A DNA stretch of 64,000 nucleotides from CAYMUC01 sp964471865 (lineage in GTDB: Bacteria; Actinomycetota; Acidimicrobiia; Acidimicrobiales; Ilumatobacteraceae). Within the stretch, counting starts at the first letter, position 1. Each line of letters starts with the position of its first letter. Shown here piece after piece: positions 17,703-26,323 of the stretch. Under the pieces are notes generated by a model that made no database searches, was not told the DNA's origin, and saw only the letters and a list, made by a program, of their open reading frames with translations. The translations under genes were made by a program, and so were the position numbers. The DNA is taken from positions 1 through 64,000 of the forward strand of contig CAYYHU010000004.1 of the NCBI GenBank assembly GCA_964471865.1. Reading direction: 5' to 3'.

Positions 17703-18006
17703 CGAGAGCACCTCCTACGAGACCGCGGAGTCCAGGAACGCGGCGATCCCCCGCCATCGCGACGAGAGCGACCCTCTTGTCGAGACCGGGTTCAAAACGC
17801 ACCGACGTCCCCGCAGGGATGTCGAGTCGGAACCCATGAGCCGCACCCCGGTCGAAGTCGAGAGCCGCATTCGATTCGGCGAAATGGAAGTGCGAGCCGA
17901 CCTGCACCGGGCGGTCCCCGGTGTTGACCACGACGAGTTCGATCGTCGCTCGACCGGAGTTGAGCTGGATCGTTCCCTCGGGTCCGGTCACCTCACCCGG
18001 GATCAT
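17695..18006 (-). CDS. ureB: Urease beta subunit UreB
   Basis: Structural subunit of the urease trimer of heterotrimers. MIPGEVTGPEGTIQLNSGR, the motif VQVGSHFHFAESN and FDRGAAHGFRLDIPAGTSVRF are diagnostic. Length 103 residues is normal. The start overlaps the ureA stop in an ATGA (4 bp), and the stop lies inside the start region of ureC, so the three structural genes are translationally coupled. Confidence 0.97.
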   Translation of the reverse strand: MIPGEVTGPEGTIQLNSGRATIELVVVNTGDRPVQVGSHFHFAESNAALDFDRGAAHGFRLDIPAGTSVRFEPGLDKRVALVAMAGDRRVPGLRGLVGGALDG

Positions 18007-18338
18007 GACCTCTCCGTTTCAGTACTCGAACTGGGGGGCCGGATCGGATGATGCAAGGTGACGAGTTTGGTTCCGTCGGGGAACGTCGCTTCGACCTGGA
18101 CCTCGTCCACGAGCGCATCCACACCGTCCATGACGTCCTCGGTGGTGAGGACCCGACAGCCCTGCTCCATCACCTCGACCACGGTCATCCCGTCCCGAGC
18201 GGCTTCGAAGACCCAGGACGACAAGATGGCCACGGTCTCGGGGTGATTGAGGCGCAGGCCCCGCTGTCGGCGCTTCCACGCGAGTTCTGAGGCCACGTGG
18301 ATCAGCAGACGTTCCTGTTCGTGAGGACTGATCAGCAC
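18003..18338 (-). CDS. ureA: Urease gamma subunit UreA
   Basis: Small structural urease subunit. It has the family sequence SPHEQERLLIHVASELAWKR, LNHPETVAILSSWVFEAARD, VLTTEDVMDGV and FPDGTKLVTLHHPI. It runs to 111 residues, with a Ser/Thr-rich tail about 10 residues longer than usual. The start is GTG at 18338. There is no Shine-Dalgarno sequence; instead a TAGGGT box lies 8 nt upstream, fitting a leaderless transcript for the whole ureABCFGD unit. Confidence 0.96.
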   Translation of the reverse strand: MLISPHEQERLLIHVASELAWKRRQRGLRLNHPETVAILSSWVFEAARDGMTVVEVMEQGCRVLTTEDVMDGVDALVDEVQVEATFPDGTKLVTLHHPIRPPSSSTETERS

Positions 18339-18346
18339 AGCGCTCG

Positions 18347-18352
18347 ACCCTA
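18347..18352 (-). promoter_or_regulatory. TAGGGT -10-like box of the urease operon, leaderless
   Basis: TAGGGT on the minus strand, then 8 nt, then the GTG start of ureA, with no ribosome-binding site. This is the TANNNT leaderless pattern. No clear -35 hexamer was seen. Confidence 0.5.
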
Positions 18353-18503
18353 GCGATCGAGACCGATTCTCTGGGCGAACCGGAGGCGTTGGACATGGTG
18401 TTCACCCGGCCGACACACCCGTGACGAAATTCTTAGTGCTAATTGGGAGCACGACTCTGCTTTCATCAGCGACAACCGCGACACTCTCCCCGGATCCCCT
18501 CAA

Positions 18504-18542
18504 CCGGGCCCGTGCGGACACGGTCCGGGTCTTTCGAAAGGA
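18504..18542 (+). promoter_or_regulatory. Leader hairpin and ribosome-binding site of fasciclin gene
   Basis: An imperfect 11-bp stem (arms 18504-18514 and 18519-18529, two mismatches, 4-nt loop) precedes AAAGGA (18537-18542), which lies 6 nt before the ATG. The hairpin may stabilise the mRNA of this probably abundant surface protein. The rest of 18339-18536 holds no gene. Confidence 0.4.
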
Positions 18543-18548
18543 CACGAA

Positions 18549-19187
18549 ATGCGCAAGATCATCATCGGTGCGGCCGCCGGCCTCGCCACCCTCGGCCTCG
18601 TAGCCGGTCCCGCCTCGGCTCAGACCGAACCATCGATCGCCGAAATCGCAGCAGGTGACAGCGAGGGCACCTTCGACACCCTCGTCGCCGCCCTCGGTGC
18701 TGCCGATCTCGCCGACACCGTCGCCGACTGCTCCGCTGGTCCCTTCACCGTCTTCGCGCCGACCAACGACGCGTTCGCCGCGGCGCTCACCGCCTTGGGC
18801 CTCACCGCTGAACAGCTTCTCGCCGACACCGAGACCCTGACCGACATCCTGCTCTACCACGTGGTGTCAGGCGAGGTCCTCGCTGCCGACGTCGTGACTC
18901 TCGATTCGGCGACCACCCTGCAGGGCGGCGACATCATGATCGCCGTCGAGGGTTCGACGGTCGTGCTCAACGACTCGGTGAACGTGACCGGCACCGACAT
19001 CGAGGCCTGTAACGGTGTGATCCATGTGATCGACGGCGTGCTGTTGCCCCCGGCTGACACCGTGATCGCTCCCCTCCCCGACACCGGATCGGACTCGAAC
19101 GCCCTCCTCGGAATCGCGCTCGCATCCGTGGCGATGGGCGGTCTCATCGTGGTGGGTCTGCGTCGTCGCAGCACCGTCACGGCCTGA
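18549..19187 (+). CDS. Fasciclin (FAS1) surface protein with LPDTG sorting signal
   Basis: Secreted adhesion-type protein. Residues 1-24 form a signal peptide ending GPASAQ. One FAS1 domain follows (about 28-160), with the H1-like FTVFAPTNDAFAAAL, the YH motif ILLYHVVSGEVL and the H2-like CNGVIHVIDGVLLPP. The C-terminus has LPDTG, a hydrophobic span ALLGIALASVAMGGLIVVGL and the basic RRRS tail, i.e. a class-typical sortase signal. Two Cys (in ADCSAG and EACNG) may form a disulphide. AAAGGA lies 6 nt before the ATG. It is a single-gene unit ending in a strong hairpin. No sortase gene is in the window. Confidence 0.9.
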   Translation: MRKIIIGAAAGLATLGLVAGPASAQTEPSIAEIAAGDSEGTFDTLVAALGAADLADTVADCSAGPFTVFAPTNDAFAAALTALGLTAEQLLADTETLTDILLYHVVSGEVLAADVVTLDSATTLQGGDIMIAVEGSTVVLNDSVNVTGTDIEACNGVIHVIDGVLLPPADTVIAPLPDTGSDSNALLGIALASVAMGGLIVVGLRRRSTVTA

Positions 19188-19203
19188 TCTCTTCAGCCCC
19201 CCG

Positions 19204-19250
19204 GCCTCGGGTCCGGATGCCGCTGTCATGGCGGTGTCCGGACCCGAGGC
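19204..19250 (+). terminator. Strong hairpin terminator after the fasciclin gene
   Basis: A perfect 14-bp stem (19204-19217 with 19237-19250; GCCTCGGGTCCGGA and its complement) encloses a 19-nt loop that can pair further (CCGC with GCGG). It starts 17 bp after the stop codon. There is no T-tract, as is common for GC-rich actinobacteria. It may also serve the convergent flavoprotein gene ending at 19312. Confidence 0.8.
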
Positions 19251-19311
19251 GCGTTCAGGGGGTACCCGACCACGACGTTGGTGACGCCCCGAGACGTGGG
19301 AGTCGTCGTGA

Positions 19312-20754
19312 TCAGTCGAGCGGCTTGCCGGCTGCGGCGGCTCCGGCGATGCGTCCAAAGACGGTGCAATTAGCGTAGGAGTTTCCACTCCCCACGTATT
19401 GGGCGCCCACCACCCCTCCGGTGCATTCCCCGGCCGCGAACAACCCGGGAATCGGGGATCCGGCAGTGTCGAGCACGCGGGCGTCGGCATCGATACGAAG
19501 CCCATACGCCGTGAAGCACACGGTGGAGGGCTTCATCACGACACCGTAGAACGGCGGGGTCTCGACGGGTTCGAGGAACTTGGCAGCCTTGGCGAAATCG
19601 GTGTCACGCCCCGCAGCGACATGGGAGTTGTATCGGGCGATCGCTCCCACCATCGCTCGAGTCGGCAGCCCGAGACCCTGCGCGACTTCCTCGAGACTGT
19701 CACCCCGTACGACCTTGCCGTCTTTGGACATCTGCTCGATGACGTCGAGATTCCAGTGCGGACTCTTGTTCTTGGCCCCCGGAATCAACTGCTTGTACCG
19801 AGCCTGCCCGGTGGCGGTCTGTTCGAGAACCGCATGATCGAGGATCGCGTAGACGGCATTGCCTTGTTCCCGCACGAGGAAGTCCATCATCCCGTAGGGC
19901 GCGGTCTCGTCGCAGAAGCGGTGACCAGACCCGTTGAGCAGAACCAGCCATCCGGGAAGGTACGCCTCATAGATCTGAGCGAACCCGGTGTGGAGCAGCC
20001 GGAGGCCTCGGTCGTGACCGATCAGTTGAGCGTCGACCTGCTCAGCGAGACCCAACGCATCCCCACGGGATCCGTCCGCTCCGATGTACCAGGCGTTACC
20101 GGTCTGAGCTGCGGACGGAAAGTGTCGCTCCAACAACTCGGGAGCGTTCGCGAATCCCCCCGAGGCGATCACCACGGCATCTGCGGTGATCTCGTCCTCA
20201 CCGACCGCGACCCCCACGACAGCGCCGTCGCGCATGACCAGGCGATCGACCCGTTGACCCAGCGCGATGTCCACACCGGCCTCGCGCACATGGCGGGTGA
20301 GCACCTCGACGACGCCGGCGCCGCGACCCACCGGAACATGGACCCGCGGCACCCGCTCATCACCACCAAAGACGAGTTGTTCGGCGAACTCGACGCCGAG
20401 GTCACCGAGCCAGTCCACGGTCGGGCCCGCGAGATCAGCCAACCGTCGGACCACACCGGCGTCCACATTCCATCGATTGACCGTCAGGTAGTCGTGAAAG
20501 AGGGAATCGGCATCGTCCTCGATCCCCAGAGCCGCTTGATAACGCGTTCCCGCGCCCATGACCAGCCCGCCCGACAAGCGTGATGAGCCACCCACGATTC
20601 CTTCGGCTTCAGCGATCAGAACCCGGGTCGCTCCCCGGTCGACAGCTGTCAATGCCGCACACAGACCCGCGGCTCCGGATCCGATCACGATCACGTCGAC
20701 ATCGGTCTGATGCGTGCCCTCGTCACTCTTGTCGCCATTCACGAGCTGCGCCAT
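19312..20754 (-). CDS. FAD-dependent oxidoreductase, fumarate reductase/ketosteroid dehydrogenase-like
   Basis: Flavoprotein of the succinate dehydrogenase/fumarate reductase flavoprotein family. The N-terminal dinucleotide-binding motif is VDVIVIGSGAAGLCAALTA, followed by the flavin-contact GGSSRLSGGLVMG. ADAVVIASGGFANAPELL is in the middle, and the C-terminal FAD loop is IPGLFAAGECTGGVVGAQYVG with GNSYANCTVFGRIAG. The ATG at 20754 follows GGGGAGG and gives 480 residues; the long frame upstream is non-homologous. Related proteins include tricarballylate, 3-oxosteroid and fumarate-type dehydrogenases. No redox partner lies beside it, and its substrate cannot be named. It is divergent from the acyl-CoA ligase gene. 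Confidence 0.88.
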   Translation of the reverse strand: MAQLVNGDKSDEGTHQTDVDVIVIGSGAAGLCAALTAVDRGATRVLIAEAEGIVGGSSRLSGGLVMGAGTRYQAALGIEDDADSLFHDYLTVNRWNVDAGVVRRLADLAGPTVDWLGDLGVEFAEQLVFGGDERVPRVHVPVGRGAGVVEVLTRHVREAGVDIALGQRVDRLVMRDGAVVGVAVGEDEITADAVVIASGGFANAPELLERHFPSAAQTGNAWYIGADGSRGDALGLAEQVDAQLIGHDRGLRLLHTGFAQIYEAYLPGWLVLLNGSGHRFCDETAPYGMMDFLVREQGNAVYAILDHAVLEQTATGQARYKQLIPGAKNKSPHWNLDVIEQMSKDGKVVRGDSLEEVAQGLGLPTRAMVGAIARYNSHVAAGRDTDFAKAAKFLEPVETPPFYGVVMKPSTVCFTAYGLRIDADARVLDTAGSPIPGLFAAGECTGGVVGAQYVGSGNSYANCTVFGRIAGAAAAGKPLD

Positions 20755-20880
20755 CCCCGAACCTCCCCGTGCTGGATCCCCATGCTCACCGTAGTCACCG
20801 GTGAATGTCTGTGCCTCTGCCCGGTGCCGACGTTGGGCACTAGCGTCGTCGTCGTCGGTGACACGGAGGGGGCCGAGGAC

Positions 20881-22380
20881 ATGAACCTGGCAGGTATCGG
20901 GCGCTTCTGGGCGCGGTGGAAACCCGAACAGACCGCCATCCGGTTCGCACAACGAGATACGACCTGGTCACAACTCGATGCGCGTACCGGCGCCCTGGCT
21001 GCCGGATTGCGCGCCGAAGGCATCTCCCAAGGCGACCGGATCGCCGTCCTCGCTGGCAACTCTCTGGGTTGGTGCGAACTCACGATCGCGGCCTGGAAGC
21101 TCGGGGCCGTGATCGTTCCGGTCAACACGCGCTTCACCGCCGGTGAAGTGGCTTTCGTCGCGGCGGATTCGGGGGCTTCGCTGCTTTTTGCCGACGATGA
21201 CCTTCTCGGTGCTACCGCCACCATCGATGGAGCATGCGGCGTGCGGCGCATGGACGAACTCGACGCTCTGCGCCGCGACGACCTCACCCCACCCTGGTGC
21301 GAAACCAACGACCGAGATCCCGCCTTCATCTGTTACACCTCGGGAACCACCGGCGACCCCAAGGGGGCTGTGCTGACCCATGGCTCCTTCGATGTGGCCT
21401 CTCAAGGCTGGGCCCAGGCCCTCGAACTCGGTCCCTCCGACAAGGTGATCCTTCCATTCCCCTTGGCCTTCACCGGTGGTCTGGCCGTGTTCTTGTTCAC
21501 CTACTGGGCGGGCTCGACGTTGCTGTTGGAACCCAGCGTCGACCCCGATCGTCTCTTGGACCTCTTCGAACACGAGGGCGCGACCGCGTTGCTGTCGGTT
21601 CCGGTGATCATCCAACAACTCGTCGATCATCCGCGCTGGGACGGAGCTGATCTCTCGTCCTGGCGAATCGCGTGTTCCGGTGGCGCACCGGTACCGCCGT
21701 CGCTGCTGCGGGCGGTCCAACAACGAGGCATCCCGATGCTGCAAGCCTTCAGCCTCACCGAAGCCTCCGCGGCAGCAGCGATCCTGCCGAACTCGGCCGC
21801 GTTGGACAAGGTCGGCTCGGCGGGGCTCGCCACCCTTCACGCCCGGATCCGTATCGCTGACGAAGACGACAACGACGTCCCCACCGGCGAGGTCGGGGAG
21901 ATCCTCGTGGCCGGGCCCCAAGTGATGTCGGGATACTGGAACCAACCCGAAGCCACCGCCGCAGCGCTTCGAGGCGGATGGTTGCATACCGGGGACCTCG
22001 GATACCTCGACGCTGAGGGCTACCTGTACGTCGTGGATCGCGTCAAGGACATGTTGATCTCGGGAGGTCTCAACGTCTACCCCGCTGAGATCGAACGCCT
22101 CCTCACAGGGTTTCCGGGCATCGTCGAGATCGCCGTGGTCGGAGTGCCCGACGACAAATGGGGCGAGACCCCAGCGATCGTGGCGTTCACCGGCGGCCAG
22201 GATCTCGATACCTCGGGACTCGTCGACACCTGTCGGGAAGCGCTCGCGGATTTCAAACGGCCCCGCTATCTCGTGGTCCGCGACGAACCCCTCCCCCGGG
22301 GGATGTCGGGCAAGATCCTCAAACGACATCTGCGCGCCGAGCTTCTCGAGCACCCCGACCTCCTGGTCGCGTTGCGATGA
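20881..22380 (+). CDS. AMP-binding acyl-CoA ligase (fatty-acid type)
   Basis: Acyl-CoA synthetase of the ANL superfamily, 499 residues. The motifs in order are FICYTSGTTGDPKGAVLTHG (P-loop), LQAFSLTEASAAAAIL, GWLHTGDLGYLDAEGYLYVV (hinge), DRVKDMLISGGLNVYPAEIE and PRGMSGKILKRHLR with the catalytic Lys. The ATG at 20881 is preceded by GGAGG and begins with the normal family N-terminus (GIGRFWARWKPEQTAIRF); an in-frame extension upstream lacks similarity. The stop overlaps the LLM oxidoreductase start in an ATGA. The pair may activate and oxidise the same acid or alcohol (inference). Confidence 0.9.
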   Translation: MNLAGIGRFWARWKPEQTAIRFAQRDTTWSQLDARTGALAAGLRAEGISQGDRIAVLAGNSLGWCELTIAAWKLGAVIVPVNTRFTAGEVAFVAADSGASLLFADDDLLGATATIDGACGVRRMDELDALRRDDLTPPWCETNDRDPAFICYTSGTTGDPKGAVLTHGSFDVASQGWAQALELGPSDKVILPFPLAFTGGLAVFLFTYWAGSTLLLEPSVDPDRLLDLFEHEGATALLSVPVIIQQLVDHPRWDGADLSSWRIACSGGAPVPPSLLRAVQQRGIPMLQAFSLTEASAAAAILPNSAALDKVGSAGLATLHARIRIADEDDNDVPTGEVGEILVAGPQVMSGYWNQPEATAAALRGGWLHTGDLGYLDAEGYLYVVDRVKDMLISGGLNVYPAEIERLLTGFPGIVEIAVVGVPDDKWGETPAIVAFTGGQDLDTSGLVDTCREALADFKRPRYLVVRDEPLPRGMSGKILKRHLRAELLEHPDLLVALR

Positions 22381-23267
22381 CGACACGCCGACCCGCAGAG
22401 ACCGTGCGCATCGGCATCACGATGATGACGGCAGATTTCGCGATGCGTCCCGACGAACTGGCCCGAGAGATAGAGGCCCGCGGTTTCGAGTCGATGTGGG
22501 TACCTGAGCACTCCCATATCCCCGTGAGTCGCGAGACTCCATGGCCCGGAAGCCTCGATGGCGCGCCGCTACCTGAGGAGTATTCGCATCTCTACGACGC
22601 GTTCGTAGCGTTGTCGATGGCGGCCGCGGTCACCTCACGGATCCGACTTGGTACCAGTGTGTTGCTACTGGGCCAGCGCGACGCCATCTGGACGGCGAAA
22701 CAAATCGCAAGCCTCGACCACCTCAGTGGTGGCCGCACCGAGATCGGAGTCGGAATCGGCTGGAACCGCGAAGAGATGGCCGGCCACGGCTTCGATTTTC
22801 CGAGCCGATGGGAGCGCACCCGAGAAGTCGCCGAGGCGATGCGAGCCCTGTGGCGTCATGAGGTCGCGGAGTACCACGGCAACCAGGTGCACGTGGCGCC
22901 CTCATGGCAGTGGCCCAAGCCTGCACGAACCACCGGTCCGCGGATACACATCGGAGGTGGCGTCGGACCTCGTCTTTTGGGTGAGGTGGCCACGTGGGCA
23001 GATGGTTGGCTCCCGATCTCGGCTCGTACCTCGCTCGCCAACCGTCTCGAGAAACTCCATGACGCCTGCGCCCGGGTGGGTCGAGATCCCGAAGCGATCG
23101 AGGTGAGTGTCTTTGGAGCGACCACCGATCCCGAGGGGCTGTGCGCACTCTTCGGCGAGGGTGTGAATCGGGCGGTGTTGACCTTGCCGCCAGCGGGTCC
23201 CGACACGGTCCTGGCCCTCCTCGACGAGTGGGCGCAGGTTCTCGAAACGGTCCGATCTCGCTACTGA
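22377..23267 (+). CDS. LLM-class F420-dependent oxidoreductase
   Basis: Luciferase-like TIM-barrel oxidoreductase of the subgroup that uses coenzyme F420 in actinobacteria. Typical segments are RGFESMWVPEHSHIP, TSRIRLGTSVLLLGQRD, LDHLSGGRTEIGVGIGWNRE and WADGWLPISART. At 296 residues it is full length. It starts by ATG at 22377, overlapping the acyl-CoA ligase stop by 4 bp. No SD-type sequence is needed because of the coupling. The substrate is unknown. FMN-dependent use cannot be excluded by sequence alone. Confidence 0.88.
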   Translation: MTTRRPAETVRIGITMMTADFAMRPDELAREIEARGFESMWVPEHSHIPVSRETPWPGSLDGAPLPEEYSHLYDAFVALSMAAAVTSRIRLGTSVLLLGQRDAIWTAKQIASLDHLSGGRTEIGVGIGWNREEMAGHGFDFPSRWERTREVAEAMRALWRHEVAEYHGNQVHVAPSWQWPKPARTTGPRIHIGGGVGPRLLGEVATWADGWLPISARTSLANRLEKLHDACARVGRDPEAIEVSVFGATTDPEGLCALFGEGVNRAVLTLPPAGPDTVLALLDEWAQVLETVRSRY

Positions 23268-23286
23268 CGAGGTCGATGCCACCGGG

Positions 23287-23292
23287 TAGGGT
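23287..23292 (+). promoter_or_regulatory. TAGGGT -10-like box of the peroxidase gene, leaderless
   Basis: TAGGGT is followed by 7 nt and the ATG at 23300. No ribosome-binding site is present, so a leaderless transcript is likely. Confidence 0.5.
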
Positions 23293-23299
23293 GCCGCGC

Positions 23300-23848
23300 A
23301 TGTCGGTTCACGATTTCCACGCCACCACCATCGACGGACGCGAGATCTCCCTCGGCGACTACGCGGGCAAGGTCCTGCTGATCGTGAACGTCGCCTCCAA
23401 ATGCGGACTCACTCCGCAGTACGAAGGCCTCGAGGCCCTCTACCGCGCTCATCGGGATCAAGGTCTCGAGATCCTCGGATTCCCGTGTGACCAGTTCGGA
23501 CATCAAGAGCCCGGCACCGAGGAAGAAATCGTCGAGTTCTGTTCGACCAACTACGGCGTGTCGTTCCCGATGTTTTCCAAGATCGAGGTCAACGGCCCCG
23601 ACGCCCATCCCCTGTACAAGTACATGCGGGCCGAGCAGGTCGGTGACGCTCTCGAAGACGTCCCCGGCGGTGAGCATCTCGCAGGCATTCTCAAAGAGCG
23701 TTTCCCCGAAGCCTTTGCCGAGGCCGATGGCATCCGCTGGAACTTCACCAAGTTCCTCGTCTCCCCCTCCGGTGAGGTCGTGAAGCGGTTCCAACCCGTC
23801 GTCACTCCCGAGACCATCGGGACCGAACTCGCAGCCATGCTCGCCTGA
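23300..23848 (+). CDS. Glutathione peroxidase-family thiol peroxidase
   Basis: Peroxidase of the GPx family, reducing hydroperoxides with thioredoxin-like or low-molecular-weight thiols. The peroxidatic Cys35 sits in NVASKCGLTPQY (Cys form, no selenocysteine). The FPCDQFGHQEPG motif carries the catalytic Gln, with Asp instead of the common Asn after FPC. WNFTKFLV holds the Trp/Asn of the tetrad. Length 182 residues is normal. The ATG at 23300 is 7 nt behind a TAGGGT box. It stands alone before the ATP-grasp cluster. As actinobacteria use mycothiol, the reductant is probably thioredoxin (family knowledge). Confidence 0.93.
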   Translation: MSVHDFHATTIDGREISLGDYAGKVLLIVNVASKCGLTPQYEGLEALYRAHRDQGLEILGFPCDQFGHQEPGTEEEIVEFCSTNYGVSFPMFSKIEVNGPDAHPLYKYMRAEQVGDALEDVPGGEHLAGILKERFPEAFAEADGIRWNFTKFLVSPSGEVVKRFQPVVTPETIGTELAAMLA

Positions 23849-23933
23849 TCCGACCCCATCGGCTCGCATCGCTTCACGAATCGGCAACACAGCCGAGACG
23901 GCGGCGACACGCGACGGGTCCATCCTCGACGAG

Positions 23934-25373
23934 ATGAACATGGTCAACGTGGCGACGACACCGACCCACTGGGATGAACTGGTCCATCCCGATGGACGCG
24001 CCCGGCCCGGAGGCGAGGCCCTCGTGGAGTTGATCAACTCGATGGAGTTGAGCGAGTTGCTCGAGCGCCAGACGCTTGCGGACCTCGACATCATGTTGTC
24101 GGGGATCACCTTCACGGTGTCCCATGACGGCCGAGGAATCGACCGGTCCTGGCCCTTTGACGTCATCCCCCGGATCATCTCGGCACAGGAATGGCGCCGC
24201 ACCGAAGCCGGCCTGCGCCAACGTCTGCGCGCTCTCAATGCCTTCATCGACGACCTTTATCACGACCAGCAGATCGTCACCGATGGCGTCTTCCCCGCCG
24301 AGATCCTGGCGGGATCCAAAGGTTTCCGACCCGAATGTCGAGGGGTGGACACCCGGTTCGGGGTCTGGGCCCACATCTGTGGTTCGGATCTCGTGCGGGA
24401 CCGCGACGGCACCATGTACGTGCTCGAAGACAACCTGAGAGTGCCGTCAGGGGTGAGTTACCTGCTCGAGAACCGGATGGTCGCCAAACGGGTTTTCGCT
24501 GATCTGTTCGAACGCCAAAGCATCGAGCCGGTGGATCGCTACACCGACGAACTCGCCCGCATGCTCGCATCGCTCGCGCCCGATGGCGTCGCGTCCCCGA
24601 ATGTGGTCGTGTTGACCCCCGGCATCTACAACTCGGCCTATTTCGAACACTCCTTCCTCGCCCAACGCCTCGGCGCAGCGCTCGTGGAGGGCTCAGATCT
24701 CGTGGTCGAGGACGACTGCGTCTATATGCGCACCATCGCGGGACCCGAGCGAGTCCATGTCATCTACCGACGCATCGACGACGCGTTCCTCGATCCCGAG
24801 GTGTTCCGACCCGATTCGGCTCTGGGTGTTCCCGGTCTCATGAGAGCCTGGCGAGCCGGAAACGTCGCGATCGCCAATGCTCCCGGATCGGGTGTGGCCG
24901 ATGACAAGGTCGTCTATGCCTGGGTCCCAGACATCATCCGCTACTACACCGGTGAAGAACCCCTCCTTGCGAACGTTCCCACCTACCGTTGCGCCATTGC
25001 CGAGGAACGGGCCCATGTGCTTGCGCATCTCGAGGAGTTGGTGATCAAACCCGCCAACGAAAGCGGCGGCTACGGACTGGTCATCGGTGACCGAGCGACC
25101 ACGGAGCAATTGCATGAGGCCGCCCGGCGAATCGAGGCCGATCCGCGCAACTGGATCGCGCAGCCGATCCTGTCGTTGTCCACGGTTCCCACACTGACCG
25201 ATGACGGTGTCGCTCCTCGCCATGTCGACCTGCGACCTTTCGTGTTGTCGGGGGCCTCGACCTACGTCACCGCAGGTGGCCTCACCCGAGTCGCTCTGGT
25301 CGAAGGGTCACTCGTGGTCAACTCGTCTCAGGGAGGCGGTTCCAAAGACACCTGGATCGTGGAGACAGACTGA
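23934..25373 (+). CDS. Circularly permuted ATP-grasp protein (type 2)
   Basis: ATP-dependent amide- or peptide-bond-forming enzyme of the CP-ATP-grasp type 2 family (formerly DUF404/DUF407), 479 residues. Family features are LRQRLRALNAFIDDLYHDQQ, FRPECRGVDTRFGVWAHICG, MYVLEDNLRVPSGVSYLLEN, LTPGIYNSAYFEHSFLAQRL, VIKPANESGGYGLVIG (nucleotide-binding) and HVDLRPFVLSG. The stop overlaps the alpha-E gene start by one base (TGATG). Comparative genomics of amidoligases places such genes with alpha-E and transglutaminase genes in peptide-modifying clusters; products are unknown. Confidence 0.9.
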   Translation: MNMVNVATTPTHWDELVHPDGRARPGGEALVELINSMELSELLERQTLADLDIMLSGITFTVSHDGRGIDRSWPFDVIPRIISAQEWRRTEAGLRQRLRALNAFIDDLYHDQQIVTDGVFPAEILAGSKGFRPECRGVDTRFGVWAHICGSDLVRDRDGTMYVLEDNLRVPSGVSYLLENRMVAKRVFADLFERQSIEPVDRYTDELARMLASLAPDGVASPNVVVLTPGIYNSAYFEHSFLAQRLGAALVEGSDLVVEDDCVYMRTIAGPERVHVIYRRIDDAFLDPEVFRPDSALGVPGLMRAWRAGNVAIANAPGSGVADDKVVYAWVPDIIRYYTGEEPLLANVPTYRCAIAEERAHVLAHLEELVIKPANESGGYGLVIGDRATTEQLHEAARRIEADPRNWIAQPILSLSTVPTLTDDGVAPRHVDLRPFVLSGASTYVTAGGLTRVALVEGSLVVNSSQGGGSKDTWIVETD

Positions 25374-26323
25374 TGCTGCTGTCGCGGGTCGCGGATCATC
25401 TCTATTGGGGTGCCCGCTACGCGGAACGAGCCCAATGCACGGCGCGTCTGGTGCGGACCTACACCGAGTTGATGGTCGATCTCCCCTCGAGCGTGCTCGA
25501 CTCCTGGGAACCCCTGCTCGTCGTGGCCGGCAGCGAGGTCGCCTATGAGGCTCGGGCCGGTGGAGTCGAAGACGAGATGTCGATCATCACGTTCCTGCTC
25601 GCGGATTTGGACAATCCGTCGAGTCTCGCCTGCTCGGTCACCCAAGCCCGCGAAAACGTCCGGGTGACCCGGGAGATCATCCCTCGAGAAGCCTGGCAAC
25701 GCATCAACGATCTCCATCACTACGTGATGGCGAACGCTCCCACCGGATGCGCCCGCGCCAACCGAGCCCGATTCCTCAACCGGGTCATCGCCGACTGTCA
25801 ACAACTCGACGGTGTCTTGGCCACGGTGATGCTGCGCGACGAGGCTCATGAGATGTGGCAACTCGGAGAGGCCATCGAACGCGCCGATATGACGACTCGA
25901 GTGGTGGGCGTTCGTGCTGCAGCACTTCTGAGTGAGTCCCGGCGCGACGACGGCCCCGAGATCACCGCCCACGACGACGTCCAGTGGATGGGGTTGTTGC
26001 GGTCGGTGTCGGCTTTGCAGATGTATCAACGGGCGCGCCGCGGCACGATCGACGCGACGAGTGCGATCGAGTTCCTCGTCCTCGAAGAACGCTTCCCCCG
26101 TTCGGTCGCCGCTGGTATCGCCCGAATCCGCCAATCCCTCGCTCACCTTCCTCATCGCGACCTGACCGATCCGGTCGTGGACGCGTTGGCGGACACCCTG
26201 ATCGGGATCGCCGACACGGCCACCGACGGAGAGGCGCTCGACGCCGCGATGGAGCGGGTCCAACGAGCCCTCGCAGATCTCGACTCCGTCGTGCACTCCA
26301 CCTTCGTGGTGGGCCAAACGTGA
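25373..26323 (+). CDS. Alpha-E domain protein (DUF403)
   Basis: All-helical alpha-E domain protein of 316 residues, almost always encoded next to the CP-ATP-grasp enzyme. Recognisable features are LLSRVADHLYWGARYAERAQ at the N-terminus, NPSSLACSVTQARENVRVTR in the middle, and MWQLGEAIERADMTTRVVGVRA near the centre. It is rich in conserved Arg and Glu and was proposed to assist the ATP-grasp reaction. The start overlaps the previous stop, and its own stop overlaps the GTG of the fused gene by 4 bp. Confidence 0.9.
   Translation: MLLSRVADHLYWGARYAERAQCTARLVRTYTELMVDLPSSVLDSWEPLLVVAGSEVAYEARAGGVEDEMSIITFLLADLDNPSSLACSVTQARENVRVTREIIPREAWQRINDLHHYVMANAPTGCARANRARFLNRVIADCQQLDGVLATVMLRDEAHEMWQLGEAIERADMTTRVVGVRAAALLSESRRDDGPEITAHDDVQWMGLLRSVSALQMYQRARRGTIDATSAIEFLVLEERFPRSVAAGIARIRQSLAHLPHRDLTDPVVDALADTLIGIADTATDGEALDAAMERVQRALADLDSVVHSTFVVGQT

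Noticed and set aside
20968..22386. 472-codon open frame antisense to the acyl-CoA ligase
   Set aside because: Shadow frame; all ligase motifs lie on the plus strand.
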